Positions 1 to 9,151 are shown, counted from the first letter of the stretch. The stretch is DNA of 64,000 nucleotides from Rhizobium sp. NLR16a (GCF_017948245.1 NZ_CP072865.1:2691501-2755500), one strand, 5' to 3'. The notes: generated by a model from the sequence alone, not told the origin. A program made the numbers and translations.

Positions 1-452
1 CTGGCGCTGCAGCTCGGCTCGGCGCGCGGCGCCCTCGGCATCTCGGCCCGTTTCCTCGACATGCTGCTCGGCCGCCGCGGCAACCCCATCCTCAGCGCCG
101 TCATGGGCATCAGCCTGACGGTGATCAGCTTTCTGATCATGCTGACAGCCGGCCCATCGACGCCGGTCCTCGTCACTTTCATCCTGCTTTACGGCTTCGG
201 CTCGGGCGTCATCGCCGTCGCCCGGGCCCTGCTACCGCTGGCGCTGTTCGCGCCGAGCGAATTCGGCCTGCATTCGGCCCGGCTGTCACTTCCGCAGAAC
301 CTCGCCAACGCCATCGCTCCCGTCGTCTTCACCGCCATTCGGCGCTGCTCGCCTGCGCCGTTCTCTCAGCTTTCGCGCTCACTCTCGTGCTGATGCTGAT
401 GACGCTGGTGCGGGGCGCCGGGGCACCGGAGCCGAGCCCGGTCGTTTCGTGA
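1..452 (+). pseudogene. MFS transporter, C-terminal end, frameshifted
   Basis: The window opens inside a major facilitator gene. Frame 1 encodes hydrophobic helices (VISFLIMLTAG, LVTFILLYGFGSG, and a loop RLSLPQNLANAIAPVVFTAI) typical of the last helices of a drug/sugar MFS carrier, then stops at 393. The expected last helix (LLACAVLSAFALTLVLMLM) continues in frame 3 from about 342 and ends at a TGA at 450-452. One base seems to be missing near 336-344. Either the gene is broken or the base is a sequencing error; the 5' part lies outside the window. Confidence 0.7.
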
Positions 453-714
453 GGCTCGGGCCTGGAAGTCAGCGGTTCCGAACATCTCTCGATCAGCATC
501 TTCGGACCGCTGCAGCTGTTCCGACGAGCCATGCCCGTCGCGATCGGCGAGTCTTTTGAGTCCCTTGCGGCGGGTTTCTCGAAAAGTGATTCCGGTGTCT
601 CAGAAGGTCGGTCCGTGTCGCAACGACTTGAATCCGAAGAATCGCTCATCTCTCTGAAAACAAACGGCGATTTCCACGATCGCCCCAAGCGCGGCGACCG
701 GAAGATGGCCGGCG
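453..714. other. Intergenic region, no supported gene
   Basis: About 260 bases between the MFS end and the convergent Dabb gene. Short open frames exist on both strands but have low-complexity Arg/Ser-rich translations and no good ribosome binding site. No palindrome or terminator with a T-run was found. Confidence 0.4.
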
Positions 715-1020
715 TCAGAGCGGCCGCGTCACGGCCGTGCGGCTGTCGTAATCGGCAGCGATGCGTTTTTCCCGGAGCGGGCGCACGCGCTCGATCGAAC
801 GCTGGTAATCGGGGTGCGCCTTATAAGCAGCGAGAGCCGCCTCATCGTCGAATTCGCCATAGACCACGAGATCGATCTCGGTGCCGAGCTGATCGGTCTT
901 CACATTGGTGCCGATTTCCAGCAGGCGCGGGTATGGAATGGCGGTCAGGATCGAAAGACCCGCCCTCACCTCCTCCAGATGTTCCTCCTGCACGGTGAAG
1001 AAGACGATATGGCGGATCAC
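715..1020 (-). CDS. Dabb (stress-response alpha/beta barrel) protein
   Basis: A 101-residue protein starting VIRHIVFFTVQ at a GTG preceded by AGGAGC at a good distance; the longer frame to 1068 lacks this. The opening (R-H-I-V-F-F) and the later LVVYGEFDDEAALAAYKAHPDYQ are signatures of the Dabb ferredoxin-like fold, a small dimeric domain found alone in stress-induced proteins and some polyketide cyclases. No catalytic function can be assigned. It is transcribed in the same direction as the lysozyme gene 63 bases upstream and may share its transcript. Confidence 0.8.
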   Translation of the reverse strand: MIRHIVFFTVQEEHLEEVRAGLSILTAIPYPRLLEIGTNVKTDQLGTEIDLVVYGEFDDEAALAAYKAHPDYQRSIERVRPLREKRIAADYDSRTAVTRPL

Positions 1021-1083
1021 GCGGAAGCTCCTGTCAGATTCCAGAGGGGTTTGCCCGCGCGATAACATGCGCGCGGCGGGCCT

Positions 1084-1728
1084 TCAACCGCGCGGCCGGC
1101 CCTGCGCGGCATCCGGACGCAGTGCCGCATGGAAGGCCAGGGCGTAACCCGCAAGCTTCTCGGCCCGGTCGGTGCCGTTGACGATGCGGCGCGCATTGAC
1201 CCAGTCCTCGGTCGTCGCATTCAGGTGATCGGCGAGTTTGTGGCCGGTAAAGCTGCCCTGCAGCATGCCTTCGATCAGGATCGTCACCGCCGCCTCCATC
1301 TCCATCGCCCGATCGGGATCGGCAACCAGATCGATGCCGGTCAGCACGCTCATCGCCTCATAATTTCGTTGGTGGGTGAGCTGCACCAGGCCGCGTCCGA
1401 GCCAGCAGCGGCCATCCTCATCCGGCCGCCAGTAGGGTGTCTTCACCCAGGAGAGCCGGCCTGCGGCAAAGGCTGCCTCTAATATCTCGACCGCGCGCAT
1501 ATCGCTTTCCGCCAGCGTCTCACGCACCGGCTGCATCGTATAGGCGGTCTCATGAAAGGCGGTAGCGAGGATATAGGCGAGCCACCGGCGGTCGGCCTCA
1601 ACAGAGCGCTTTTCCCAGGCATCGAGAATCGCCGTCATCCCCACTACCTGAGGCTGAGTCAGCTCTCCTTTGAAGAGCTCTTGCTGCACCGCATCAAAAA
1701 AGAATACCCGGTCCATGTGGACAACCAT
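1084..1728 (-). CDS. GH19-type chitinase/lysozyme-like protein
   Basis: A 214-residue protein without signal peptide. The segment AYILATAFHETAYTMQPVRE holds the His-Glu pair of the GH19/endolysin fold, followed by GRGLVQLTHQRNYEAM, the motif (GRG-QLT-NY) that lines the substrate cleft in family 19 chitinases and phage endolysins. It probably cleaves peptidoglycan or chitin-like glycans. A GGGGAGC sequence precedes the ATG at 1728. No phage structural, holin or spanin gene is nearby, so it looks like a domesticated solitary lysozyme rather than part of a prophage. Confidence 0.8.
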   Translation of the reverse strand: MVVHMDRVFFFDAVQQELFKGELTQPQVVGMTAILDAWEKRSVEADRRWLAYILATAFHETAYTMQPVRETLAESDMRAVEILEAAFAAGRLSWVKTPYWRPDEDGRCWLGRGLVQLTHQRNYEAMSVLTGIDLVADPDRAMEMEAAVTILIEGMLQGSFTGHKLADHLNATTEDWVNARRIVNGTDRAEKLAGYALAFHAALRPDAAQGRPRG

Positions 1729-1884
1729 TCCGCGCTCCCCGTGAACACCACGGTTAAAACCGTCTTAATCGATTAAAATAAACTTAATCGTTTGAAGTGT
1801 CTAAGCCCCTGATTTACACGCCTTTTGTCTTGTGCAATGCATTTTCTTGCCCTGAAGCCTTACCACCACAAGAGGAGACTTCCG

Positions 1885-2046
1885 ATGCAGGCGCCGGCCA
1901 ACACACAGACCACCATTCCCCAGCATGTCCTCGACCAGATGGAAAATGAGTGGCGCCAGATTCGCCTTGAGCGCGAGAATGCCCGCCCCGATCCGGGAGC
2001 CTCAACAACAGCGCTGAGAGATACAGGCAAAGCGGTGCAGATGTAA
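1885..2046 (+). CDS. Small hypothetical protein (53 aa)
   Basis: Starts MQAPANTQTT at an ATG preceded by AGAGGAGACTTCCG, a strong binding site; the frame is open upstream to 1825 but without a binding site. The protein is hydrophilic and has a predicted helix (DQMENEWRQIRLERENAR). No family recognised. It is convergent with the TetR gene, whose stop lies 9 bases away. The upstream 130 bases are AT-rich and probably carry its promoter. Confidence 0.55.
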   Translation: MQAPANTQTTIPQHVLDQMENEWRQIRLERENARPDPGASTTALRDTGKAVQM

Positions 2047-2055
2047 GGCCTGCCC

Positions 2056-2616
2056 TCATCGCGTCGCAGCCTCAAGCCGGCTCGCCAGCGTTTCCAGCGA
2101 CCGGGCGAAGACCGTTCCATCTCTGAGCGCGCGCGACAGCACCAGCGCGCCTTGAATGCCGCAGACGCCTTCCTCAGCAAGCGTCTGCGCCTCTGTTTCA
2201 GCGCAGCCAGCCCGCGTCAGCGCCGAACTCAACGCCTCGATCCAGCGGAAGAAATAATCGGCGATCGCAGACGAAAACCGATCGCGGGTGTCGTCGAGCG
2301 CGAAGGCACCGACGAGGCAGATGCGGCCGCCGGCGCGGAAGTAGTCATTGACATTGATCCACATCGCCGCAATCGCCTGGCGGGCGTCGTCATTCCTCAG
2401 CGGCCGATAGATCGCCTGCTCGAACCAGGCACCGACATCGGCGAGCACGGCGCCGGCCATCTCCTCCTTGCCGCCGGGGAAGAAGTGATAAAGGCTGCCC
2501 TTGCCAATTCCGGTGCGTTCGGTGATGCGGCTGAGCGTGGCGCCCTCATAGCCGAGCTCGCGGAAGGCTTCCGCGAGCAGCGGTACGATGTCGGCGCGTT
2601 CGTAGACGGTCTTCAC
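2056..2616 (-). CDS. TetR family regulator
   Basis: About 186 residues from a GTG (VKTVYERADIVPLL). The N-terminal helix-turn-helix is clear: FRELGYEGATLSRITERTGIGKGSLYHFF, ending in the usual GKGSLYHFF recognition helix, followed by an all-helical ligand domain with Cys residues (RAGCAE, EEGVCGI). An alternative ATG at 2703 overlaps the stop of the DUF983 gene (TAATG) and would add 29 residues unlike a TetR N-terminus; translational coupling from that gene is plausible either way. The regulated gene is unknown. Confidence 0.85.
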   Translation of the reverse strand: MKTVYERADIVPLLAEAFRELGYEGATLSRITERTGIGKGSLYHFFPGGKEEMAGAVLADVGAWFEQAIYRPLRNDDARQAIAAMWINVNDYFRAGGRICLVGAFALDDTRDRFSSAIADYFFRWIEALSSALTRAGCAETEAQTLAEEGVCGIQGALVLSRALRDGTVFARSLETLASRLEAATR

Positions 2617-2702
2617 CGGTCCAAGTTCATCCCATTCTAGCTGAAACTGCGCGCCCTCATCAATTTCGCAACGCCGCGCCTGCGCGCAACGCTGAAATAG
2701 CA

Positions 2703-3071
2703 TTAGGCAAGCCTGCCTTCTTCCGCCTTGTAGAAATACTGGCTGGCGACCAGCCAGCCTTTCAGCGGCCGGAGCGGCGGAATGCAGGTGGCGAGCATGA
2801 AGGGACCGGTGACGAGAAGCTGCACCCAGATCGGCGCCGCGAATGCCACCTCCAGCCAGACGCCGAGCAGCACGCTCGGGATGCAGGCGAAGCAGATGAC
2901 GAAAAAGGCCGGGCCGTCGGCCGGATCGGCGAAAGAATAATCGAGACTGCAGGCTTCGCACTGCGGCTGCAGCGTCAGGAAGCCTTTGAACATATGGCCT
3001 TGGCCGCAGCGCGGGCAGCGTCCCCTGATGCCGGTCTGCATCGGAGGAAGCGGGGGATATTCGGTATCCAT
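2703..3071 (-). CDS. DUF983 membrane protein
   Basis: A 122-residue protein with two CxxC pairs (RCPRCGQG and CEACSLD) making a probable zinc ribbon, then two hydrophobic segments (AFFVICFACIPSVLLGVWLE and LLVTGPFMLATCI). This is the standard DUF983 layout of alphaproteobacteria, where the gene is often near respiratory-chain assembly genes; the function is unknown. It is immediately upstream of the TetR gene on the same strand, with stop/start overlap possible. Confidence 0.85.
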   Translation of the reverse strand: MDTEYPPLPPMQTGIRGRCPRCGQGHMFKGFLTLQPQCEACSLDYSFADPADGPAFFVICFACIPSVLLGVWLEVAFAAPIWVQLLVTGPFMLATCIPPLRPLKGWLVASQYFYKAEEGRLA

Positions 3072-3291
3072 GATGACCTTGTCCTATCTCGCGGCTCAGT
3101 CAATGCCGCATAATGAGTGCATTCAATATAAATACATTATATGGAATAGACCAATCAATCTGCCAGATTGCCGCACAAGCAAGTCGACCGGTCAAGGACC
3201 GGTCGCGGCTTGTCGTAAATCCATTCGAAGAGCGTCCCGCCTAGACCAATTCCGTTTTTCTTCTAGCAGGCTCAGCCGCGATATCGCCGGA

Positions 3292-4695
3292 TCAGAAGAA
3301 CGAACCCGCCATTTCCGGCGGGCCTTCCAGCGCATGGGCCATGAACTCCAATGCGCCCTGTAATTTTGCCCGGGCGATCGGGCCGCCGAGGCAGACGCGG
3401 ACGGCCTCGGGTGCGGCGCCCTCGACCGCGAAGGCATCGCTTGCCACCACGCCGATGCCGGAGGAATGCATATGGCTGCCGAACGTGGAACGGGTCCAGC
3501 CGTGGGCCAAAGGCAGCCAGATATTGAAGCTGATCGGATCGGCGCGGTAGCTGCCGGCGGGCAGGATGGCGGCGACCATCTGTTGGCGGGCGCCCGCCTC
3601 GGCGCGGATGAAGCGGAGGATCGCATCGGCCGTGCCGTCCTCGATCCAGCGGGTGGCGAGCGCCATATTCAACGGCGAGGCCATGACATTGTTGGCGCGC
3701 ATGGCGCCGACGAAGGGCCACACTGCCCTGGTGTCCGGAGCCACGACATAAGCAAGGCGCAGGCCGGCGCCGAGGCATTTCGCCAGGCCGCCGATATGCC
3801 AGGTCAGCTCGGGCGCCGTTGCCGCAAGCGGCGCAGGCCCTTCCTGCGGAATGAAGCCGTAGGCATCGTCCTCGACGATCGGCAGACGATATTTGCGGGC
3901 GACAGCTGCGATTTCCTCGCGGCGGCCAGCTGGAATCGTCAACGTCGTCGGGTTCTGCAGCGTCGGATTGAGGTAGAGCGCCTTCGGCTTCAACCGCTCG
4001 CAGGCCGAGGCCAAAGCATCGGGCCGGATCCCGTCTCCGTCCATCGGCAGGCCGGCAAGATTGAGCCGCAACTGGGCTGCGATCGAGCGCATGCCGGGAT
4101 AGGTGACGATTTCCGAAATCACGGTCTCGCCGGGCTTTGCCAGGAGGCCGAAGATCGCCAGAAGGGCCGGATGGGCGCCCGGCGTGACGAAGATCCGCTC
4201 CTGCGAAGGCGTCAGACCGCGGCGGCCGAGCCAGGCGGCGGCGGCCTCCTTGTCCATGCCGGAACCGCCGAAGCCTTGATAACGCAGAAGCGGGATCAGG
4301 CTCGCCGCCACCGCCGACATGCCCTCGCGCATGCGGGCGATCAGTTCCGGATCGTCAGGTTCCGGCGGCAGGTTCATCGAGAAGTCGACGACGGCCGCTC
4401 GCCGGGGGTCGGGTGCGGCGCCGACGCCCCAGTCCTGGCGGTGTTTGATCGCCGCGCCGGTGACGAAAGTGCCTCGGCCGACATGGGAATCCACCAGGCC
4501 GCGCTTCTGCGCCTCGACGTAACCTCTCGCCACCGTAGTGAAATCGACGTTCAGCCGTTTGGCAAGTTCGCGCTGCGGCGGCAGCCGGTCACCGACCGCC
4601 AGATGCCCGCTGCGCAGATCCATTTCGATCAGATCGGCGATCGCCATGTAACGCGGGCTGCTGCTGCGGCTCAGGTCGGGATGCCAGTCTTTCAT
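3292..4695 (-). CDS. MocR/PdxR-type GntR-aminotransferase regulator
   Basis: A 467-residue fusion. Residues 15-80 form a GntR winged helix (AIADLIEMDLRSGHL, then PPQRELAKRLNVDFTTVARGY and GRGTFV). The rest is a class I aminotransferase fold with the PLP-binding lysine in HIGGLAKCLGAGLRL and the aspartate in IVEDDAYGF. MocR proteins use PLP or aminated ligands to control transcription, often of a neighbouring or divergent gene. The start MKDWHPDLS is preferred over an upstream ATG at 4743. The closest candidate target is the SDR gene upstream on the same strand, but no tandem operator was identified. Confidence 0.9.
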   Translation of the reverse strand: MKDWHPDLSRSSSPRYMAIADLIEMDLRSGHLAVGDRLPPQRELAKRLNVDFTTVARGYVEAQKRGLVDSHVGRGTFVTGAAIKHRQDWGVGAAPDPRRAAVVDFSMNLPPEPDDPELIARMREGMSAVAASLIPLLRYQGFGGSGMDKEAAAAWLGRRGLTPSQERIFVTPGAHPALLAIFGLLAKPGETVISEIVTYPGMRSIAAQLRLNLAGLPMDGDGIRPDALASACERLKPKALYLNPTLQNPTTLTIPAGRREEIAAVARKYRLPIVEDDAYGFIPQEGPAPLAATAPELTWHIGGLAKCLGAGLRLAYVVAPDTRAVWPFVGAMRANNVMASPLNMALATRWIEDGTADAILRFIRAEAGARQQMVAAILPAGSYRADPISFNIWLPLAHGWTRSTFGSHMHSSGIGVVASDAFAVEGAAPEAVRVCLGGPIARAKLQGALEFMAHALEGPPEMAGSFF

Positions 4696-4803
4696 TCTTG
4701 ATCCGATCAACATAATGGAAGCATTGACCGTATATTGTTGCATCTCCCCACTGTCACGAAAAAAGTCAGCCTCCGCGACGGAAGCCGACGCCGACTGGAT
4801 GTC

Positions 4804-5769
4804 TCACCGCATTGATGGTGACGCGAAGGCGTCGATGCCGCTCAGCCTGGCCGACAGGGCCCACAGCCGCTCGGCCTGCTCGGGGTCAACGGCGTGATCG
4901 CTCACGCCGCCCGGCTTCCCATCGATCGCCCTGTTCGCCACATCGCAATCTTCGCAATAGAGGCCTCCCATACCCTCGAGCTGAGGTGAGGTCGCCGCCC
5001 ATAGCTGGGTAGCGGCGCCTTGCGACGGCGTCTTGAATGTCGGGTCGATCGGATTGCCGTTCGAGTCGATCCACCCCGCACCCACCATTTCCTCTCGTGA
5101 AAGATACCGCTGCAGTGGCGTGAGGATCTTGCCCGGGTGCAGCGAAAACGCGCGGATACCAACGCCGCGCGCGAGCCTGTCCAGATGCAGGGCGAAAAGC
5201 GCATTGGCTGTCTTCGACTGCCCATAGGCTTGCCATTTGTCGTAGCCAGTCTCGAACTGCAGGTCGTCCCATCGGATGCCGGAGATCCGATGGCCGCCTG
5301 ATGAAACCGAAACGATACGCGCATTCCGCGACAATGCCGGCCAAAGGCTGTTAACCAAAGCGAAATGGCCCAGATGATTCGTTGCGAATTGCGCCTCCCA
5401 GCCATCGCCGACGCGGGTCTCCGGGCAGGCCATGATGCCGGCGCTGTTGATCAGAATATCGATGCTGCGGCCGGCCGTGACGATGCGCTGGGCGAAGCGG
5501 CGGACGCTTTCCAGATTGGAGAGATCCAGCCGTTCGACCTGTACGCCATCAATGCCGGCAACGGCGTCTCGGGCCGCGTCAATGTTCCTTGCCCCGATGA
5601 TTACCCTAGCGCCAGCGCCAGCCAGAGCGCGTGTGGTCTCCAGCCCGAGGCCGGAATGGCCGCCCGTGATGACGGCGCACTTGCGGGAAAGATCAAGGCC
5701 GGCCACGACCTCGACAGCGGTCGTGCGGGCTCCGAAGCCGGAGCCGATAGGGACTTGCTTATCATTCAT
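4804..5769 (-). CDS. Short-chain dehydrogenase/reductase
   Basis: A 321-residue SDR: cofactor motif TGGHSGLGLE, structural NSAGIM, active-site Ser in VSVSSGG and catalytic Y-x-x-x-K in AYGQSKTANALF. The size and the C-terminal extension resemble the retinol-dehydrogenase/WW-domain-oxidoreductase-like branch. The ATG at 5769 follows AAGGCAATTATC, better than the ATG at 5784. It is divergent from the AraC regulator (115-bp gap), which probably controls it. Substrate unknown. Confidence 0.88.
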   Translation of the reverse strand: MNDKQVPIGSGFGARTTAVEVVAGLDLSRKCAVITGGHSGLGLETTRALAGAGARVIIGARNIDAARDAVAGIDGVQVERLDLSNLESVRRFAQRIVTAGRSIDILINSAGIMACPETRVGDGWEAQFATNHLGHFALVNSLWPALSRNARIVSVSSGGHRISGIRWDDLQFETGYDKWQAYGQSKTANALFALHLDRLARGVGIRAFSLHPGKILTPLQRYLSREEMVGAGWIDSNGNPIDPTFKTPSQGAATQLWAATSPQLEGMGGLYCEDCDVANRAIDGKPGGVSDHAVDPEQAERLWALSARLSGIDAFASPSMR

Positions 5770-5883
5770 GATAATTGCCTTCATTAACGTTTCTAGTAGG
5801 ACAGTCGCGAGGATAGGGCGTGGCGATCAGACGATCCATGCGCTAGAGTCCGTCACCTCTTCGTTATCGTCCGGAATTTCCGC

Positions 5884-6828
5884 ATGGACCCTTTATCCAA
5901 TGTCCTCGCATTGCTCAAACCTCGAAGCTATGTCTCCGCGGGACTGAATGCCGGCGGCGCCTGGGCGCTCGATTTTCCACCTCCTGAAGGCATCAAGTTC
6001 AACGCGGTCATTTCCGGGGCGTGCTGGCTCAGCGTCGATGGCGTTGCCGAGTCCGTCCGGCTGGAGGAAGGCGACTGCTTTCTCCTGACAAGCCGCCGGG
6101 CTTTTCGTCTCGCCAGTGATCCATCTGTCGAAGCGATGCCATGCGAGGCGATCTATTCGATTGCCCGCGATGGAATTGCGACCTGCAACGGCGGGGGCGA
6201 TTTCTTCCTGATTGGCAGCCGTTTTTCCTTTTCGGGAGGAAACTCCGACATCCTTCTCGGCATCCTCCCGCCAATCGTTCATGTGAAAAGGGATTCCGAT
6301 CACGCCGCCGTGCTGCGCTGGTCGCTCGATCGGATGACGCGCGAACTGCGCGACCGACAACCCGGCGGTTTTCTGATGGCAGAGCATTTCGCGCATGTGA
6401 TGCTCATGCAGGTGTTGCGCCTCCATATCGCATCGCCGGATGCCCGCGGCGTCGGCTGGCTTTTCGCACTCACCGACAGGCGGATCGGAGCGGCGCTCGC
6501 GGCCATGCATGCCGATCCGGCACGCAAATGGACGTTGCAGTTGCTGGCCGAACGGGCGTCGATGTCTCGGTCCACCTTTGCCCTCCATTTCAAGGCAAAG
6601 GTCGGGCTGGCGCCGATGGATTATTTGACGCGCTGGCGCATGCTTGTCGCGGCAGACCGGCTGGCAAATCCGGCCGAAGCAATTGCGAGCGTCGGCCTGT
6701 CGCTCGGTTATGATTCGGAAAGCGCCTTCAGCACCGCTTTCAAACGGGTCATGGGGTGCTCACCTCGGCAATATGGTGCCGCTCAGCAGGTCGGCGATAC
6801 CATGCGAAATGAGGTTGGCGCTCGATGA
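5884..6828 (+). CDS. AraC family regulator with cupin sensor domain
   Basis: A 314-residue regulator. Residues 1-195 are a cupin-type sensor (GACWLSVDGVAESVRLEEGDCFLLTSRRAF), and the C-terminal 100 residues hold two AraC helix-turn-helix units (WTLQLLAERASMSRSTFALHFKAKVG and VGLSLGYDSESAFSTAFKRVMG-SPRQY). Proteins of this type often activate a divergent oxidoreductase gene, and here an SDR gene diverges across a 115-bp gap. The binding site before the ATG is weak. Confidence 0.9.
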   Translation: MDPLSNVLALLKPRSYVSAGLNAGGAWALDFPPPEGIKFNAVISGACWLSVDGVAESVRLEEGDCFLLTSRRAFRLASDPSVEAMPCEAIYSIARDGIATCNGGGDFFLIGSRFSFSGGNSDILLGILPPIVHVKRDSDHAAVLRWSLDRMTRELRDRQPGGFLMAEHFAHVMLMQVLRLHIASPDARGVGWLFALTDRRIGAALAAMHADPARKWTLQLLAERASMSRSTFALHFKAKVGLAPMDYLTRWRMLVAADRLANPAEAIASVGLSLGYDSESAFSTAFKRVMGCSPRQYGAAQQVGDTMRNEVGAR

Positions 6829-6977
6829 ACCTGATCGTGTGCCATTAGCGGGCAATCGCGCATCGGCCGGCGGAGATTCCGTTTGACACGGTCTTGCACC
6901 CGTCGCCCACTCTCTTACCTATCCAAGAATGAATGTGCCGGTCTTATTCCGTACCGGCACTCCATTAGGATGAAAGC

Positions 6978-7883
6978 ATGAATATCAATCCCATCTTGCG
7001 GTCAATCGTGGGCATCCGCTCCTCCATTCCGGAAGATGCCTTCACGGCGGAGACGCTGGGAACCATCCGTGAGGGCAGCGGCGTGGTCATCCGCGACAAT
7101 GGATTGGTGCTGACGATTGGTTACCTCATCACCGAGGCCGACGAAGTCTGGTTGACGACGCTGGACGGCCGGGTGGTTCCCGCCCATCCGCTTGCCTATG
7201 ACCAGGAGAGCGGGTTCGGGCTGGTGCAGGCGCTCGGCGTCCTGAACGCGCCAGCAGTGGATTTTGGCGATGCGGCCGCGGCAAAGCCCGGCGATCCCGT
7301 CGTGCTTGCCGACGGCATTGGCGAATATGTCCAGGCAAGTATCGTGGCCCGACAGGAATTCGCCGGTTATTGGGAATATCTGCTGGAGGAGGCGATTTTT
7401 ACTGCGCCGGCCCATCCCGCATGGGGCGGCGCAGCCCTGATCGGCGCGGACGGCAAGCTTCTCGGCATCGGTTCGCTTCGCCTGCAGATGAGCCAGGACG
7501 GCGAGGTCGCCGATATCAACATGGTCGTTCCGATTGATCTACTGCCGCCGATCCTGGACGATCTCTTGAACCGCGGCCAGGTCAACAAGCCGCCGCGGCC
7601 CTGGCTCGGCGCATTCTCCGCCGAAAGCAGTGGTGGCGTGGTGGTGATGAGCGTCGCCGAAGGCGGTCCGGCCGCCGAGGCCGGCCTACGTCAGGGCGAC
7701 ATCATTTCGGAAATCCGCGACGAGGAGGTCGATGGCCTGGCCGATTTCTACCGAAAGCTCTGGAGCAGCGGCCCGGCCGGCGCCGAGATTCCGATGCGAA
7801 TTCTGCGCAACGGCCGGGAAGCCTGGCTGCGGATCAAATCCGCCGACCGCAACAGCTTTCTGAAAAAGCCGCAGCTGCAATAG
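6978..7883 (+). CDS. HtrA/DegP-like PDZ protein lacking the catalytic triad
   Basis: A 301-residue protein with a trypsin-like S1C fold (residues 10-195) and one PDZ domain (WLGAF, GGPAAEAGLRQGDIISEI). Alignment with HtrA signatures shows all three catalytic positions replaced: the TNNHVV position reads TIGYLI (His to Tyr), the TDLAVL position reads SGFGLV (Asp to Gly), and GNSGGPL reads PAWGGAA (Ser to Trp). No signal peptide or membrane helix is visible. It is probably a cytoplasmic peptide-binding pseudoprotease. AGGATGAAAGC precedes the ATG. It stands alone between the AraC gene and a VOC protein. Confidence 0.8.
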   Translation: MNINPILRSIVGIRSSIPEDAFTAETLGTIREGSGVVIRDNGLVLTIGYLITEADEVWLTTLDGRVVPAHPLAYDQESGFGLVQALGVLNAPAVDFGDAAAAKPGDPVVLADGIGEYVQASIVARQEFAGYWEYLLEEAIFTAPAHPAWGGAALIGADGKLLGIGSLRLQMSQDGEVADINMVVPIDLLPPILDDLLNRGQVNKPPRPWLGAFSAESSGGVVVMSVAEGGPAAEAGLRQGDIISEIRDEEVDGLADFYRKLWSSGPAGAEIPMRILRNGREAWLRIKSADRNSFLKKPQLQ

Positions 7884-8047
7884 GGCCGCATCGCGCGTGA
7901 CTGCCGTCGAAGACTGAAACCGCGGCTGGCTTCACAGGCCGGTCCGGTATGCGGCCCACCTACGAGCGAGCCAAGTTCGTTCGTTGACTCGGAGCTGCCA
8001 TTGAAAGATGCTGCCGTCAATCCTGGGATCAACGGAGTTTGCGGTCC

Positions 8048-8428
8048 ATGTTCGATCATATCTCCATCGGCGTCAAAGATCTCGAAAGAGCCCGCCGCTT
8101 CTACGACGCAGCGCTGGCGCCGCTCGGATATGAGCGCCTGTCGAATTCCGACGGCATGATCGGCTACGGTTCGGAACAGGTCGGCCTTTGGGTGATGCAG
8201 GTTGCCCATCCCGTTGTGGCCGACATGCAATCCGGGCTGCATTTCTGCTTCGTCGCCCCGAACGAGGCCGCGGTCGACGCGTTTTATGCGGCTGCGATCG
8301 AATCCGGCGGCACGGATAACGGTGAACCGGGTATCCGCCCGGATTACGGCCGCTTCTATTACGCCGCCTTCGTCATCGATCCGGACGGCTATCGCCTCGA
8401 AGCCTATTTCCACAAAGGCGAGATATAA
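8048..8428 (+). CDS. VOC family (glyoxalase-like) protein
   Basis: A 126-residue single-domain VOC protein: MFDHISIGVKDLERARRFYDAALAPLGY at the N-terminus and YYAAFVIDPDGYRLEAYFHK at the C-terminus, with His3 and Glu near the end in the metal-ligand positions. It is half-size and expected to dimerise. The ATG at 8048 is preceded by GGAG about ten bases upstream. Substrate unknown; glyoxalase, fosfomycin resistance and dioxygenase relatives cannot be told apart here. Confidence 0.85.
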   Translation: MFDHISIGVKDLERARRFYDAALAPLGYERLSNSDGMIGYGSEQVGLWVMQVAHPVVADMQSGLHFCFVAPNEAAVDAFYAAAIESGGTDNGEPGIRPDYGRFYYAAFVIDPDGYRLEAYFHKGEI

Positions 8429-8629
8429 CGGCCGTCAGGCCGTAGCTCTGGAGATCGCCATCACCCTTGCGGCCGCCGGGCCGAGGGCAGCCCTCACCCG
8501 TCCGCCAGCCGCAAAAATCCCGTTGCGTTGCCCCAGCGAAAGGCGCATTGTTTCGGCTTCGGCAGCCATCGCACGGGCGCTGCCGACTGAGGGTTTCATA
8601 ACCCCCGCCCCGACGAAAGGAGGACTTCG

Positions 8630-8947
8630 ATGTCTTCCACTTCCGATAAGCCCTATCTGACGTCATCCGATCTCGATATGCTTCAGGGTGTGCTCGACAC
8701 CGCGGGCTACAAAGCAAGAATACCGGCCGGCGACGAACAGACCTGCAACGCCGCAGCCATGCTGCTGATCAAGCTGTTCCAGGAGGGCGTCACCTCGCCG
8801 GCCATGCTCTTGCGGGCGCTCGAATACCATTTCGGCAGACCGAAGAAGCAACAGAAACCGGTCACCCCCGTCTGTAACCGCTATGCGATCCAGGGATTGC
8901 CGCGCGAGCGCCGACCGACGCGGCCGGGCAATTCCGCAGGCCGGTAG
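8630..8947 (+). CDS. Small hypothetical protein (105 aa)
   Basis: Starts MSSTSDKPYLTSSDLDMLQGVLD at an ATG with a strong AAAGGAGGACTTCG site. The first 75 residues look like a folded helical domain (AAMLLIKLFQEGVTSPAMLLRALEYHFG); the last 30 are basic and disordered. No known family. The next small gene begins 40 bases after its stop and may be cotranscribed. Confidence 0.6.
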   Translation: MSSTSDKPYLTSSDLDMLQGVLDTAGYKARIPAGDEQTCNAAAMLLIKLFQEGVTSPAMLLRALEYHFGRPKKQQKPVTPVCNRYAIQGLPRERRPTRPGNSAGR

Positions 8948-8986
8948 TGCGTGGCTTTCAATTCCGATCTAAAGGGAGATCCATCC

Positions 8987-9151
8987 ATGGCAAAGGGACA
9001 GCTGAGAAGCAATCGCGAGGCCCGCAAGCCGAAGAAGGACAAGCTGGCGACGAAGCCGGAAACCAGCTTCGCCGGGCAGATGAAGACGGCGGCCCAAACG
9101 GCGCCTCATGGCAGCAGCGCGCCCAAGGGCGGCGGTCAGCCTCACCGGTAG
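8987..9151 (+). CDS. Small basic hypothetical protein (54 aa)
   Basis: Starts MAKGQLRSNREARKPKKDK after AAAGGGAG. Strongly basic N-terminal half, then Gly/Pro/Ser-rich; likely disordered and possibly nucleic-acid binding. Short proteins of this composition are common in rhizobia, with no function known. Its last 10 bases overlap the end of the convergent SDR gene. Confidence 0.6.
   Translation: MAKGQLRSNREARKPKKDKLATKPETSFAGQMKTAAQTAPHGSSAPKGGGQPHR

Noticed and set aside
2617..2961. N-terminal extension of the TetR frame up to 2961
   Set aside because: The extension overlaps the DUF983 gene out of frame and looks unlike any TetR N-terminus.
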